From: Dendrolimus kikuchii
Taxonomy: Eukaryota; Arthropoda; Insecta; Lepidoptera; Lasiocampidae
DNA: 64,000 nucleotides
Direction of reading: 5' to 3'
NCBI GenBank assembly: GCA_019925095.2
Contig: CM034412.1
Coordinates: forward strand, 2,232,001 to 2,296,000
Made by a program: the position numbers and the translations under genes. Positions 54,016-63,324 of this stretch are shown piece by piece. Position 1 is the first letter of the stretch; each line of letters starts with the position of its first letter. A model generated the notes under the pieces. It was not told where the DNA came from. It did not search any database and saw only the letters and a program-made list of their open reading frames with translations.

Positions 54016-54464
54016 ATAGAAACGAAATTAGATGAAACTTGTAGTGTATGGTTGCCGCTTCGTGTAATAAATCTATGTATTGTAGCGCATTTTATATTGC
54101 AAAAGTCCACAATATACAACATAAGCACTGCGAGTAAAATTTTACGGGCGTTACACAGTAATCATGACAGGACTGTACTCGCGAGTTGACCGAAACAGAC
54201 AGAGGTGTGTAGTTCCGGATCGTAATAGTTCCAAAAACTATGTTCAGCATTAGAAAGATGTTAGACCAATCCGAGTTGTCAAATGAAATAGTCCACAAGT
54301 CCGATCGACAACGACCGAGTCCTTCCGAACTGAGCAAATACGATAATACGAGTATAGTTGGAACGTTCCGTTTTCTGTTATGCTATTATAATGCACAATG
54401 CGCCTGCCAAGAGTAATCATTTCTTTCATAATTATTAATATAATGTTGTAGCTTATTAGAATAA
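54016..54464. other. Unassigned
   Basis: The 81-codon minus frame has no family pattern. Confidence 0.4.
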
Positions 54465-55010
54465 TAGAATTGAATATACTTTATTGTACAAAAAATCTAC
54501 CTAAAATCAGCGGTCTTATCGCCCATAGCAATTTCTTTCAGACGACCTTTGGATGGAGTATATCTAGGAAGGACAAGAAAAGGCGATAGTTGCTAAACCA
54601 GCACTCGTACAAACAATTTAGTTGATTAATTAATAAATAGTAATATATAAGATAATTTAATAGATATTAACAATAATACATAATTATGAGCTTTGAAGTT
54701 GTTTGGAAATAGTATTAATAAAAATAGTGAAAAGTAAAGGAGAAAGAACGGCACCTTGCGGTACAACAGCTGATGTATACGACCAAGAAGGAATAAAGTC
54801 GTCAATACGGATTCTTTGCCGGCGACCATATAGGTAACTATGAAAACACTCAATTACCGTTGGAAATATGTTGAGAGAGCAAAGCACACCAGGCAGAATG
54901 TCATAATCGACGGTATTGAAAGCATTGCTGAAATCCAGCAAGGTGAGTATAGTTACTTGGCCATCGTCCCTTGCTAGTCTTATATCTTTTGTGACTTTAA
55001 CTAGTAGCTT
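54465..55010 (-). mobile_element. Fam-F LINE with internal deletion: RT fragment joined to 3' end
   Basis: A reverse-transcriptase piece (54684-55010) and the Fam-F 3' end (54470-54570, GCGATAAGACCGCTGATTTT in reverse complement) lie in the same orientation about 100 bp apart. Most of the ORF between them is missing. Confidence 0.7.
54684..55010 (-). pseudogene. Reverse-transcriptase domain fragment (motifs A and B)
   Basis: The frame opens LLVKVTKDIRLARDDGQVTI then LTLLDFSNAFNTVDYDIL, where the LDF Asp is the motif A catalytic residue. It continues to VPQGAVLSPLLFTIFIN (motif B). YADD of motif C is absent: the frame ends at QLQSS. Jockey/CR1-type by its motif wording. Confidence 0.85.
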
Positions 55011-55161
55011 ATTCTATTGCTATAGTAAATTTTATTTTAAGTTTGGTCTCTTGATTCATAGTTCTAAGCCTGCAAAGTATGAAGGTATATCAACTGACGA
55101 TATTAGTTTTAAAAATGTATAAATTGACTACTTCTTTCAATTATGAATAGTATTTTAGTAT

Positions 55162-55195
55162 TACCATGGAAGAAGAATTCTTTTTCCATGGTAAA
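55162..55195. repeat. Compact palindrome
   Basis: TTACCATGGAAGAAGAA followed directly by TTCTTTTTCCATGGTAA: 17-bp arms, one mismatch, no loop. Confidence 0.8.
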
Positions 55196-55224
55196 AATTA
55201 ATTAATAAAAAATTTGTAATGTCT

Positions 55225-55400
55225 TTATCGCTGATACCCTTGTCTTCCGTTATCAAATCCTTTATAACCTTGTTTATCGTCTCTTCGGTCATGGTAACCT
55301 CTACCACCTCCCCTATTGTCATATCTCTCATATGGACGATGTCATCTGTTCCTGCAATCGTTTTTCCTACCAGAATTATGGGAGACATACAATGAATTCA
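55225..55400 (-). pseudogene. RGG/YG-rich coding remnant (candidate decayed exon or retrocopy)
   Basis: On the minus strand a frame reads PYERYDNRGGGRGYHDRR, then DDKQGYKGFDNGRQGYQR, then a TAA stop at 55225-55227. Arg, Gly, Tyr and Asp dominate, as in RGG-box RNA-binding protein tails. Upstream the frame continues (SHNSGRKNDCRNR) through one TGA at 55342-55344, which would be Arg if CGA had decayed to TGA. A different frame over the same bases gives a 75-aa Met ORF with less natural composition. There is no A-tail and no clear acceptor, so retrocopy and exon models are both open. The gene cannot be named. Confidence 0.3.
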
Positions 55401-55440
55401 ATATACAAATCGAGGAACTATAGGCATCTAGTTAATTATG

Positions 55441-55654
55441 TGTAGTGGAACACTTACAAGCCAATAGATGGCGCTGTGCAATAATTGATGTCACAAACGT
55501 TTCCCGAAACATACAAAGAATATATACAAAATTTCAACTATAACAGATGGGCCTAGGCCTGCGAGGAACAACATTAGCCTCGCTGGAAGATCTTCCTTTG
55601 AGACGGAGGAGCATTCCATCTCGCTCCTCCACCCTATACGGGTCACCCCCTACA
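55441..55654 (+). repeat. 5' LTR of the TRIM-like element
   Basis: 214 bp, starts TGTAGTGG and ends CCCCCTACA. It holds one arm (CAATAGATGGCGCTGTGC) that is duplicated in inverted form in the 3' LTR. Confidence 0.85.
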
Positions 55655-55668
55655 CTGGTGACCCTCGA
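55655..55668 (+). promoter_or_regulatory. Putative primer-binding site (tRNA-Trp-like)
   Basis: CTGGTGACCCTCGA follows the 5' LTR. TGG pairs with tRNA CCA, and the rest resembles the complement of the tRNA-Trp 3' end used by CsRn1 elements, though not perfectly. Confidence 0.55.
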
Positions 55669-56334
55669 CTAACGAACACGCAACCTTCACTTCACCAACT
55701 TTCAATCTTCAATAATTTCATTCAACCTTCAATCAAGTAACTTCAAGATCTCAAACTACCTTCAATCAAGTCTCAAAAATTAACTTCAACCTCAAGCCTC
55801 CAAACTCCATAGAACATCAATTCCACCTCAACCTCAAGCACCATCATCACCACCACCATCACACTCTCCGCATAACTTAGACACCGATTATATCCTGCTA
55901 GCTTCCACTGCCAATCATCACTGGTAGCCACTATAGGGTTAGATCTGACATCTGCAACATGATGTACCTCCATCCCTATTACCACGGCTACGCACTCAGG
56001 CGACTTCGGCAACCAAATCACGGCTACTGTACGCTGCTTCCTGTGGATGGCCACCACTCAACAGCCAACACAGTCCAGCCATGTGACCCGCTCGAAGCTA
56101 ATCGCCCACTCCAACCGTCTTTCCATACGCATTGGAAACCGACACACGAGCTCCTGCTCTCCCGACTCACTGGGACAACCAACAAAGTTCTGACTCACTA
56201 GAACTGCATCCAGTCCGACTCACAGGACTGCCAAAGTGACAAATGAATTGGCATACTATGAGAAGCACTGATAGCTGTGAACAACTCTCGACTTCATTCG
56301 TCTACCATCGACTTCCAGTCTCAGCAAGGGGATA

Positions 56335-56588
56335 TGTAGTGGAACAACATCAATTATTGCACAGCGCCATCTATTGACTTGTAAGTGACAAGCCAATAGA
56401 TGGCGCTGTGCAATAATTGATGTCACAAACGTTTCCCGAAACATACAAAAAGAATATATACAAAATTTCAACTATAACAGATGGGCCTAGGCCTGCGAGG
56501 AACAACATCAGCCTCGCTGGAAGATCTTCCTTTGAGACGGAGGAGCATTCCATCTCGCTCCTCCACCCTATACGGGTCACCCCCTTCA
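56335..56588 (+). repeat. 3' LTR of the TRIM-like element, with inverted duplication
   Basis: 254 bp. Directly after TGTAGTGGAAC it carries about 40 extra bases that are the inverted copy of the next ~36 bases, giving a near-perfect palindrome centred near 56386. The remainder matches the 5' LTR. It ends CCCCCTTCA before the TATG duplication. Confidence 0.85.
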
Positions 56589-56592
56589 TATG

Positions 56593-56867
56593 GACACTGA
56601 TTGCAAGACATGGACCGAAACCAAACTTTGAACTAGTGGAACTAGTTATAGAACTAGTGGATAGTTGCGCGAATATGTTTTCCTGGCGTGGTTCCGATAG
56701 AGAAATGAATCGTCCATGTTCAATCCGCTGCAGGACATGATTTGCGCATATCTAGCTGGCAGTAGCACCAGCGCTTAGCTCTCAGTGGAAGGGGGACGGG
56801 TGATAACGCGAAGGCAGCTTGCCACGATTATATTGTTCAGGCAATCTGTTGGCCGCTATAAAACTAT
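56593..56867. other. Unassigned
   Basis: GAACTAGTGGAACTAGTTATAG is a short internal repeat near 56630-56655. Nothing else. Confidence 0.4.
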
Positions 56868-57616
56868 TGTTACAACTTAGGCTTCGACAAGAACAAATTC
56901 CACGTACAGTCTGTAAAAGCACATTTTATTACCTGCTGGCATTTGAACTAATTATAATTCATTTTCTATTTTGCCAGGTGGTAGGGCATTTGCCCGACTG
57001 GATGGCTACCACCCCTGATCTAAAGTATGTCGCCATAACAACCTTGAATTGTGTTCTGGCATTAGAGACCAGGTTCTAGTCTCCCTTAAGAGATCAGTAG
57101 CGCATTTGTAGCACTTTTGGTGTTGCAAATGGCCATAGACTATGGTAACCGGTTTTCATCAAGTGGGTCGTTTGCCTGTCTGCTGAACTCCTGCAATCAA
57201 TAAAAAAAATATGATCGTCTTCTTTTGTTTATTTATTTATTGGCATACGTTTCTAGGGAACAGCCTATTGTTTATTGTACTCGTTTATGGCCGCCTGCAG
57301 CGGAATCATTAGCCAGGTGTTGCGAATTACGTCAACTACGATACGGGCACATTTGTATTTGTGAGATATAAAGCGACGACCTGATGGGGAGAGGGGGCAG
57401 TCGAGCGAGAACCACGATCAAGACAAGACGTGTGTACATTCGGGAATCTATTAGTGACGGGCTTTGCGCGTTTTATTGAATTACAGCCTTCTGCATTACG
57501 TTTGGATTTGTTGTGTTCGGTTATATTTGTACCTGTGTTATACGTGTTTGTATAGTTCTAATAAACTCTATAATAATTCCAACGGCATTTTAATTCGAGT
57601 CCCGCAACTCGTAACA
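56868..57616 (+). mobile_element. LTR-A copy interrupted by a short-form Fam-A insertion
   Basis: Starts TGTTACAAC and ends CTCGTAACA. Fam-A (56973-57209) splits it after the GGCATTTGAACT block; the LTR resumes with ATGATCGTCTTC. The flanks CTAT/ATAT match at three of four positions. Confidence 0.8.
56973..57209 (+). mobile_element. Fam-A retroposon, short form, nested in LTR-A
   Basis: Begins GCCAGGTGGTAGGG, ends CTGCAATCAATAAAAAAAA. Confidence 0.87.
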
Positions 57617-58077
57617 ATATTCCCAAACGTAGTGAAACTCGTAAAATATAGATCCAAAAGTACTTCACTTAACCAAACACAATAAACATGCGAACGTTTT
57701 TTATGTCGCTTCATGTGAACACCATACAGCTATATTGACCACATTGTACGCAAAATAAAGAGCATTTCCACGCTCGACCGACTAGCATTTTCACATCAGA
57801 ATATGCATGTTGTTATAAAAGTTTATCGACCATATCTTTGCTACTATAAAATCGTACATTTTTATCGTTCGAACGAACGGAAAGAACGAATGGGTGAATG
57901 AATTAAATTTTATTAAGCATACCTTGTGAATTATATTATTTTTAACCAACTTCAAAAGTTAATTCGTCAGTGTGTTTGTCACTCGATTTCTCAATCAATC
58001 TTTATTTGCAAAAATATAGTCATTACATTTTCGTAAAAAGGGGTACAAAGTTTTTGTTTCATGTATTAATATATAAA
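57617..58077. other. Unassigned
   Basis: AATCAATCTTTATTTGCAAA (57992) looks like a minus-strand LINE 3' end. No coding part. Confidence 0.35.
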
Positions 58078-58150
58078 TATAATAGTAATAATCTGCAGAA
58101 AAACACACATTGTATATCTGTTAGTTGAGCAAGGTACAATTGTGTTATAA
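58078..58150 (-). mobile_element. SINE-1 3' fragment
   Basis: ATAATCTGCAGAAAAACACA and CAATTGTGTTATAAA correspond to the SINE-1 3' body. Confidence 0.55.
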
Positions 58151-58152
58151 AA

Positions 58153-58464
58153 CACTAAAAAATACGCTTTTATAGAAAATCCAACTAAAAAATAGAAAAT
58201 AATTTTTAATAAATTTGAATTAAAAATAGTGTAAGAAAAAATGGTTTTATTGTAAAAAAAAGCGTGGGGTGCATGGTATCAATAGTTATAAATATTTTAG
58301 GAACAGATATGAGTAGAAGGGTTATTTTGATAATATCCTGAAAAACACCCCACGCTTTTTTTACAATAAAATCATTTTTGCTTACACTATTTTTAATTCA
58401 AAGTTATTAAAATTTATTTTCTATTTTGTAGATGGATCTTCTATAAAAGCGTATTTTTTTAGTT
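58153..58464. mobile_element. Foldback element with ~120-bp inverted arms
   Basis: The left arm, 58153-58272, and right arm, 58345-58464, match in inverted orientation over most of their length (TACGCTTTTATAGAA, TTGAATTAAAAATAGTGTAA, TTTTATTGTAAAAAAAGCG). The loop is about 72 bp. No ORF. Confidence 0.82.
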
Positions 58465-58589
58465 TTTTTTTAAACTATTACTTAGTTTTCATTTTTTAGT
58501 GATTTAATACCTTTCTCCGTGGAAACTTTAAAAAAACAATTAAATACACTCTTATGATAAAATGGAACGTTATGTAAAAATAAGCTTTT

Positions 58590-58845
58590 TTAAATACATT
58601 CTTTTAAGATCCTGTATATCATGTAGCAGCAGAGTGCTAGCCAAGACAAGTAAAACGAGCCTAAACACGACGGGTCTATCTTGTTTAGTACAGGAGTTCC
58701 TATGGCCACCTTCAGACTCCATCATCAGATCAGCTCCATGGTACCATATTATTGCATTGTCACGCGATATACACATACGTGCAAAATGTCAGCTCAATCG
58801 GAAACCGGGAAGTCGATTAAATTTAACTTGAAAGATTCCGTTACA
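58590..58845 (+). repeat. Dispersed repeat, probably Helitron-like
   Basis: ACAGGAGTTCCTATGGCCAC, TTCAGACTCCATCATCAGAT, CAGCTCAATCGGAAACCGGG. This wording is familiar from many lepidopteran introns. Ends not defined. Confidence 0.45.
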
Positions 58846-58905
58846 TACTAACACACGTATGAAGCTAATATAAGCGTATTAAAAATACTAATACCGTATA
58901 CACAT

Positions 58906-59260
58906 TTTTTTTAAGTCGGGGGAAATGCTATTTACGCACAATACCGGGTCCTTTGCAAGGGATTAGACCATAGTTGATCATGGAGGCTTGCCCTTTAATA
59001 AGGGCCAATCCAAACAGTAATCAACCAGCTAGTGTGGAGACTTTGAGAAGTTGCACGGGCAACAACCACTACCCACTAAAACCACCCTCCTCCCATGTGC
59101 CCCGCGCTTTTTATGTAGGAAAGGCTGAGACTTAGAACATAGTTACGCCCAGTCCGATCCAGCGCAGAAAGTGCCTGAATGTGCCCCGGGAATCAGAACA
59201 CATCCACTTCGCCAGCGGGGGTGATGAATCCTTTGCTCCCTTGATAGCTAAAGGCCCCCC
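58906..59260 (-). mobile_element. Second R1-clade 3' end, 355 bp, with 16-bp TSD
   Basis: AATACCGTATACACAT is repeated exactly at 58890-58905 and 59261-59276. The T-run on the left is the A-tail of a minus-strand copy. The body matches the 3' UTR of the element at 2757-3043 (GGGTCCTTTGCAAGGGAT, ACTAAAACCACCCTCC). Only 3' UTR and a few terminal codons are left. Confidence 0.92.
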
Positions 59261-59276
59261 AATACCGTATACACAT

Positions 59277-59602
59277 ACCGCAGCACTAATTAACAATTGC
59301 ATTCGACCATTCGTTCGAATGAATTGAATTGACGAGAAACGAATGTCACTCATTCAGGGAGTGAATGATAAATGTAAGTGAATGAATAAATTATCAGTCG
59401 TCTCGATATTCGAGTACAAACCCAATTGGTTACTCCGATTTCGGAGTAATGAAGAGTTTTAAATAAAATTGTATAATGGAGTCTTTGTTCAGGAGATATG
59501 CTGCTATTTTATGTACTAGTTTATTAATTTATGTTCATTTTTTTTATTCGCCAACCTCCGTGATATTTCAAGACAGGAGTCTTGTCTCTTTATTTTTTAT
59601 AT
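59277..59602. other. Unassigned
   Basis: Contains ATTCGTTCGAATGAATTGAA and related GAATGA repeats. No gene. Confidence 0.4.
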
Positions 59603-60160
59603 TGTTACGAGTTAGCGGGACTCGAATTAAAATTATTGTTTCGACCGACAAAGACCAATTCACACGTGCAGGTTACTACCTTTTCGGCATTTGGACTTCT
59701 TTTGTTTACTTTGTGTTTAATATTTGTAATTAGAAAAACAGCATATTGTGTATTGTAATCTTTTATGGTAGTCATTAGCCAGGTGTGATTATTGGAAATT
59801 ATTGTTACGCGGTTGAGTATTGTGTTTGTATTTGTACAGTATAAAGCAATGCTCGAACGGAGGGGTGAGGAGTCAAGCGATAACCGCAAGCGTGGCAAGA
59901 CGTGTGTACATTCGATAATCTATATAGTGACGGACTTTGCGCGTGTTATTGAATCGTGCATTACGTTTGTACTACTTGTGTTCAGTTATATTTTTACCTG
60001 TGTTATACGTGTTTGTATAGTTCTAATAAATTCTATAGTAATTCCAACGGCATTCTAATTCGAGTCCCGTAACTCGTAACATTATTATAGAGTTTATTAG
60101 AACTATACAAACACGTATAACACAGGTACCGATATATAAATGAACACAACAAATCCAAAA
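59603..60160 (-). mobile_element. Outer LTR-A (minus), split by an inner LTR-A
   Basis: 59603-59636 (TGTTACGAGTTAGCGGG) and 60086-60160 (ATAGAGTTTATTAGAAC...) are two halves of the 3' part of one minus-strand LTR. Its 5' part is missing beyond about 60160. Confidence 0.75.
59637..60081 (+). mobile_element. Inner LTR-A inserted into another LTR-A
   Basis: 445 bp, from TGTTTCGACC to CTCGTAACA, flanked by TTAT on both sides (59633-59636, 60082-60085). This confirms 4-bp duplications for the family and gives the insertion order. Confidence 0.85.
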
Positions 60161-60199
60161 CTTATATCCCTGGTCAACATATAGGATACTTTTGATCAC

Positions 60200-60580
60200 A
60201 ACGCATTACACGCACACTTCACAAACAGACCAAGCTACACAAAGAGCCTAAAAATTAATAACCCAGGCACAGAAACGAAAACAACACACATGACACTAGT
60301 TAGGTTAATATATATAGGTATAGACATAAGGCACACTGCACATGCACTTCCTCACAACACCAGCATGTAACAGATACACTTTACACTAGTATAAGTTTAG
60401 TATTAAAATTAGAATAAATTAATATAATAAGTTATTCTTAAGGTACACCACAACACAAACAAACATTCATTAAATGTCACACACAATAACAAACTTACAA
60501 ATAAGCGTGTATAACTTCTAAACTTTTTTTAAAATTTAATTGTAAAAAAAGTCTACGGAACTAGAGTCCGTACAGTTGTA
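60200..60580 (+). repeat. Fam-D repeat, 3' block
   Basis: ATTACACGCACACTTCACAA, CACAAAGAGCCTAAAAATTA and GGAACTAGAGTCCGTA. Immediately precedes the long GT microsatellite. Confidence 0.7.
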
Positions 60581-60590
60581 AAAAAATTAC

Positions 60591-60592
<2 letters not shown>

Positions 60593-60665
<73 letters not shown>

Positions 60666-60700
60666 TGTGTGTGTGTGTGTGTCTGTGTCTGTGTGTCTGT

Positions 60701-60736
<36 letters not shown>

Positions 60737-60762
60737 GTCCGTGTGTGTGTGTATATATGTTT
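60593..60762. repeat. Long GT microsatellite
   Basis: About 160 bp of GT with scattered interruptions. The ORFs over it (CVCVCV) are artefacts. Confidence 0.97.
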
Positions 60763-60773
60763 GTATGTATTTA

Positions 60774-61115
60774 ATTTATAAAGTAATTTAAGTTTGTTTA
60801 TTTATGATAGCTGTATGTATGTAACATTGAAAGATTTTTTTGAATGTGAAAAGTAGTTCCTGAGATTAGCGCGTTCAAACAAACAAACTTTTCAGCTTTA
60901 TATATTAGTATAAGAGTATAACATATACCTAATAATCTGCACCACCTACATCGCCAGATTAGGTTAAACTATCCCTTAAGTTAGGTTGCCTGGAAGAGAT
61001 TGCTTTAAGCGATAAGGCCGCCTATTGTTTCTACCATGACAATATTGTAATTGCGTATTTTTGAAATTATATATTTGGTGAGCAATAAAGTGTTATCTAT
61101 CTATCTATCTATCTA
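60774..61115 (+). mobile_element. Fam-F LINE 3' end interrupted by a Helitron-like fragment
   Basis: 60774-60807 and 60925-61115 match 7500-7775 closely. The middle holds a CAGCTTTATATATTAGTATA Helitron terminus. Ends in (CTAT)n. Confidence 0.72.
60808..60913 (-). mobile_element. Helitron-like 5' fragment inside Fam-F
   Basis: AGTAGTTCCTGAGATTAGCG, CAGCTTTATATATTAGTATA. Confidence 0.55.
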
Positions 61116-61117
61116 TA

Positions 61118-61270
61118 ATAGGAGAGATAAAAGCTCGCCGCCTCCGCTGGCTCGGTCACGTAGAACGGATGGGAGAGGATCGCAGCGTGAGGAAAGCATA
61201 TTTGGGACGGCCGGCAGGTCGGCGTCCGGTCGGCCGTCCCAAGTATCGCTGGAAAAACAAAGTAATTTTT
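61118..61270 (+). mobile_element. RTE-3 coding fragment
   Basis: Codons read IGEIKARRLRWLGHVERMGE then AYLGRPAGRRPVGRPKYRWK, the RTE C-terminal signature. Truncated at both ends. Confidence 0.82.
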
Positions 61271-61575
61271 AATATAATTAAAAGCATTTTTGTTCAAGGT
61301 TGCCTAGTTAAATAGGAAAATAAACGACCCTTCCCTGTTCGTGGCTTAACAACCACTCATCCGATTTAATACTAATTACCGAAGGGACAGATGGAAATAA
61401 TTAAAATTTAATATACACGATTAAAATAATTTCCTCGATTTAATCAATTAAAACTTTGAATGTTTATCGTCCGTTGAGTTAATTTTAATTGTTTTTAAGC
61501 TATTTGTTTTATTGCTCCAATTAGTACTTTGGAAAAGTTATGAAATACTGCTTTCTCGTGTACTTCACACACACT

Positions 61576-61577
<2 letters not shown>
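61271..61577. other. Unassigned
   Basis: AT-rich, no feature. Confidence 0.4.

Positions 61578-61642
<65 letters not shown>
61578..61642. repeat. AT microsatellite
   Basis: Uninterrupted AT dinucleotides, about 65 bp. Confidence 0.97.
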
Positions 61643-61644
<2 letters not shown>

Positions 61645-61798
61645 GCTCATGCAGCCGGGCGGCGAGTAACACAGTAACACAATAATAATCTGAAATATTA
61701 TAATCAAAGTTTATCACACTAGAATTATTACAATTGCAATATTAGATGCAGCACAATGGTACACAGAAATATTAGGACAACTCCAAGAGTTTCATCCA

Positions 61799-62119
61799 CT
61801 TTTTTTTTTTTTTTTTATTGCAGGAGATCAGCAGCCAGGCAGATGGCCCACTTGATGAAAAGCGGTTACCATCGCCTATGGACATTTGCAACACCAAAGG
61901 TGCTACAAATGCGCTGCTGCTCTCTTAAGGGAAACTGGAACCTGGTCACTAATGCCGGAACACAACTCAAGGTTGTTATGGCGACATACTTTAGACCAGG
62001 GGTGATAACCATCCAGTCGGACAAATGCCCTACCACCCGTCTGTGGGTTGTGAAGTCGCCTCCTACGACAGGCCGCCCGGCCGCAGGAAATTGTATTCTT
62101 TCTCCGTTCCTGCACGGAT
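61799..62119 (-). mobile_element. Fam-A retroposon, full length
   Basis: An 18-nt T-run then TATTGCAGGAGATCAGCAGC, to CTGCACGGATAA. The long tail suggests a recent insertion. Confidence 0.88.
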
Positions 62120-62265
62120 AACGGTTGTCAGGTGTCGAGCAGCAATTTGCCCTCAAAGAATACTGTGGTTATCGGACAGTCATTATCGACCACAACATAT
62201 TATGCGCTCCTTGTCCAACAGAGCTTTCGCTCTCTTCAACCGACGAACATAGAATGTCCCGTATT

Positions 62266-62720
62266 TTTTTTTTTTTTTTTTGGAGCTTGGCCCAGCTGAA
62301 TAGCCGCAGATGGCTGTTTCGGCGATACCGGACTTTGGGGGCTTCCTGACTCCGTGGGAGCGGAGGCGTTCAGCCCGGAAGCAGCGCGCTCGAGGAGGCA
62401 CCTCCTGTGAGGTTCGACCTCGGCTCGACCGCTGCGGGGGATTGACTCTATATTGAGAATTAGCCGTAAAAGGCTAAGCCAACAGGCCGAAGTGATTATA
62501 TGGGGAGCAATTATCGACTCCGCCGGCGGAGCCGATCCTAGTCTATCATTACTACCGCTTCGCAACGTGTTATAGCTGGAGGAGAAGAAGCGGCGGAAGA
62601 AACTCTCCAGCAACACGCCTGTGCTAATCTTGTATGGCTACTTGTGTCTGTAGTGAGTGAGTGAGATTGGTGGGTCTTACCTTTGTGTAAGAGGATCCGA
62701 GCCGGGGGCTCTCCGGCGTC
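62266..62720 (-). mobile_element. Composite SINE-like retroposon, 455 bp, 11-bp TSD
   Basis: TGTCCCGTATT is repeated at 62255-62265 and 62721-62731. In sense (minus) it has a GC-rich head that folds on itself (GCCGGAGAGCCCCCGGC), the ~70-bp core domain (62553-62625) also found in Fam-E and in the CR1-like 3' UTR, a 3' region related to Fam-M, and about 17 A. No RT codons are seen. Head type (tRNA, 5S or other) was not resolved. Confidence 0.8.
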
Positions 62721-62851
62721 TGTCCCGTATTAGGCAATTCCACCTCCTTTTATACTGTCGAACCAACAACACGGTGTTCACCTTTTAACAATCTTGTAAT
62801 CTGAAACTTATTATAAAGGTTATTAAAAATCCTAAAAACATTTATGAAGTA

Positions 62852-62909
62852 TATACATACATACATAACTTCACGCCAGTTCCCTTGCGGGGTAGGCACG
62901 AAAAACTAC
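62852..62909 (-). mobile_element. Tail-only RTE-1 insertion with 11-bp TSD
   Basis: 58 bp between TTTATGAAGTA copies (62841-62851, 62910-62920). About nine extra bases (AAAAACTAC) lie at the 5' junction. Confidence 0.85.
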
Positions 62910-63141
62910 TTTATGAAGTACTCAACAATATAATCCTCAGCGTATAAATACAACCCAGTTTTATTAAACTAAAACACTACTTAATAAATTCAAGTGCAGG
63001 TATTATAGGAAAAACATAAGTACCCTCAATATAAAGTCACAGTATGTTCTTAGCACGGCAAATACACAATTTCCATTTATTAAATACCTTAATATTACCT
63101 ATCCCGGTCATACCGACCTCCCATAATATGCACCAATCTGT

Positions 63142-63266
<125 letters not shown>

Positions 63267-63324
63267 GAGTGTGTGTGTGAATGAGAATGAATGAGAGCAG
63301 AATCACAAAATAAGTATATGACAG

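Larger units (their letters stand above)
55441..56588 (+). mobile_element. Non-autonomous (TRIM-like) LTR retrotransposon, complete, 1148 bp
   Basis: Two direct repeats, 55441-55654 and 56335-56588, both starting TGTAGTGGAAC, flank 680 bp of internal DNA. TATG is duplicated outside (55437-55440 and 56589-56592). A primer-binding-like TGGTGACCCTCGAC starts one base after the 5' LTR, and a purine tract (CAGCAAGGGGATA) ends where the 3' LTR begins. Established knowledge: CsRn1-clade Ty3/Gypsy elements prime from tRNA-Trp with TGGTGACCCCGAC-type sites. No gag or pol motif is seen inside, so it must be mobilised in trans. Apart from a 40-bp insertion, the LTRs differ at only a few positions over ~205 bp, so the insertion is young. 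Confidence 0.85.

Noticed and set aside
60593..60791. Cys/Val-rich ORFs (CVCVCV)
   Set aside because: Pure GT microsatellite translation.
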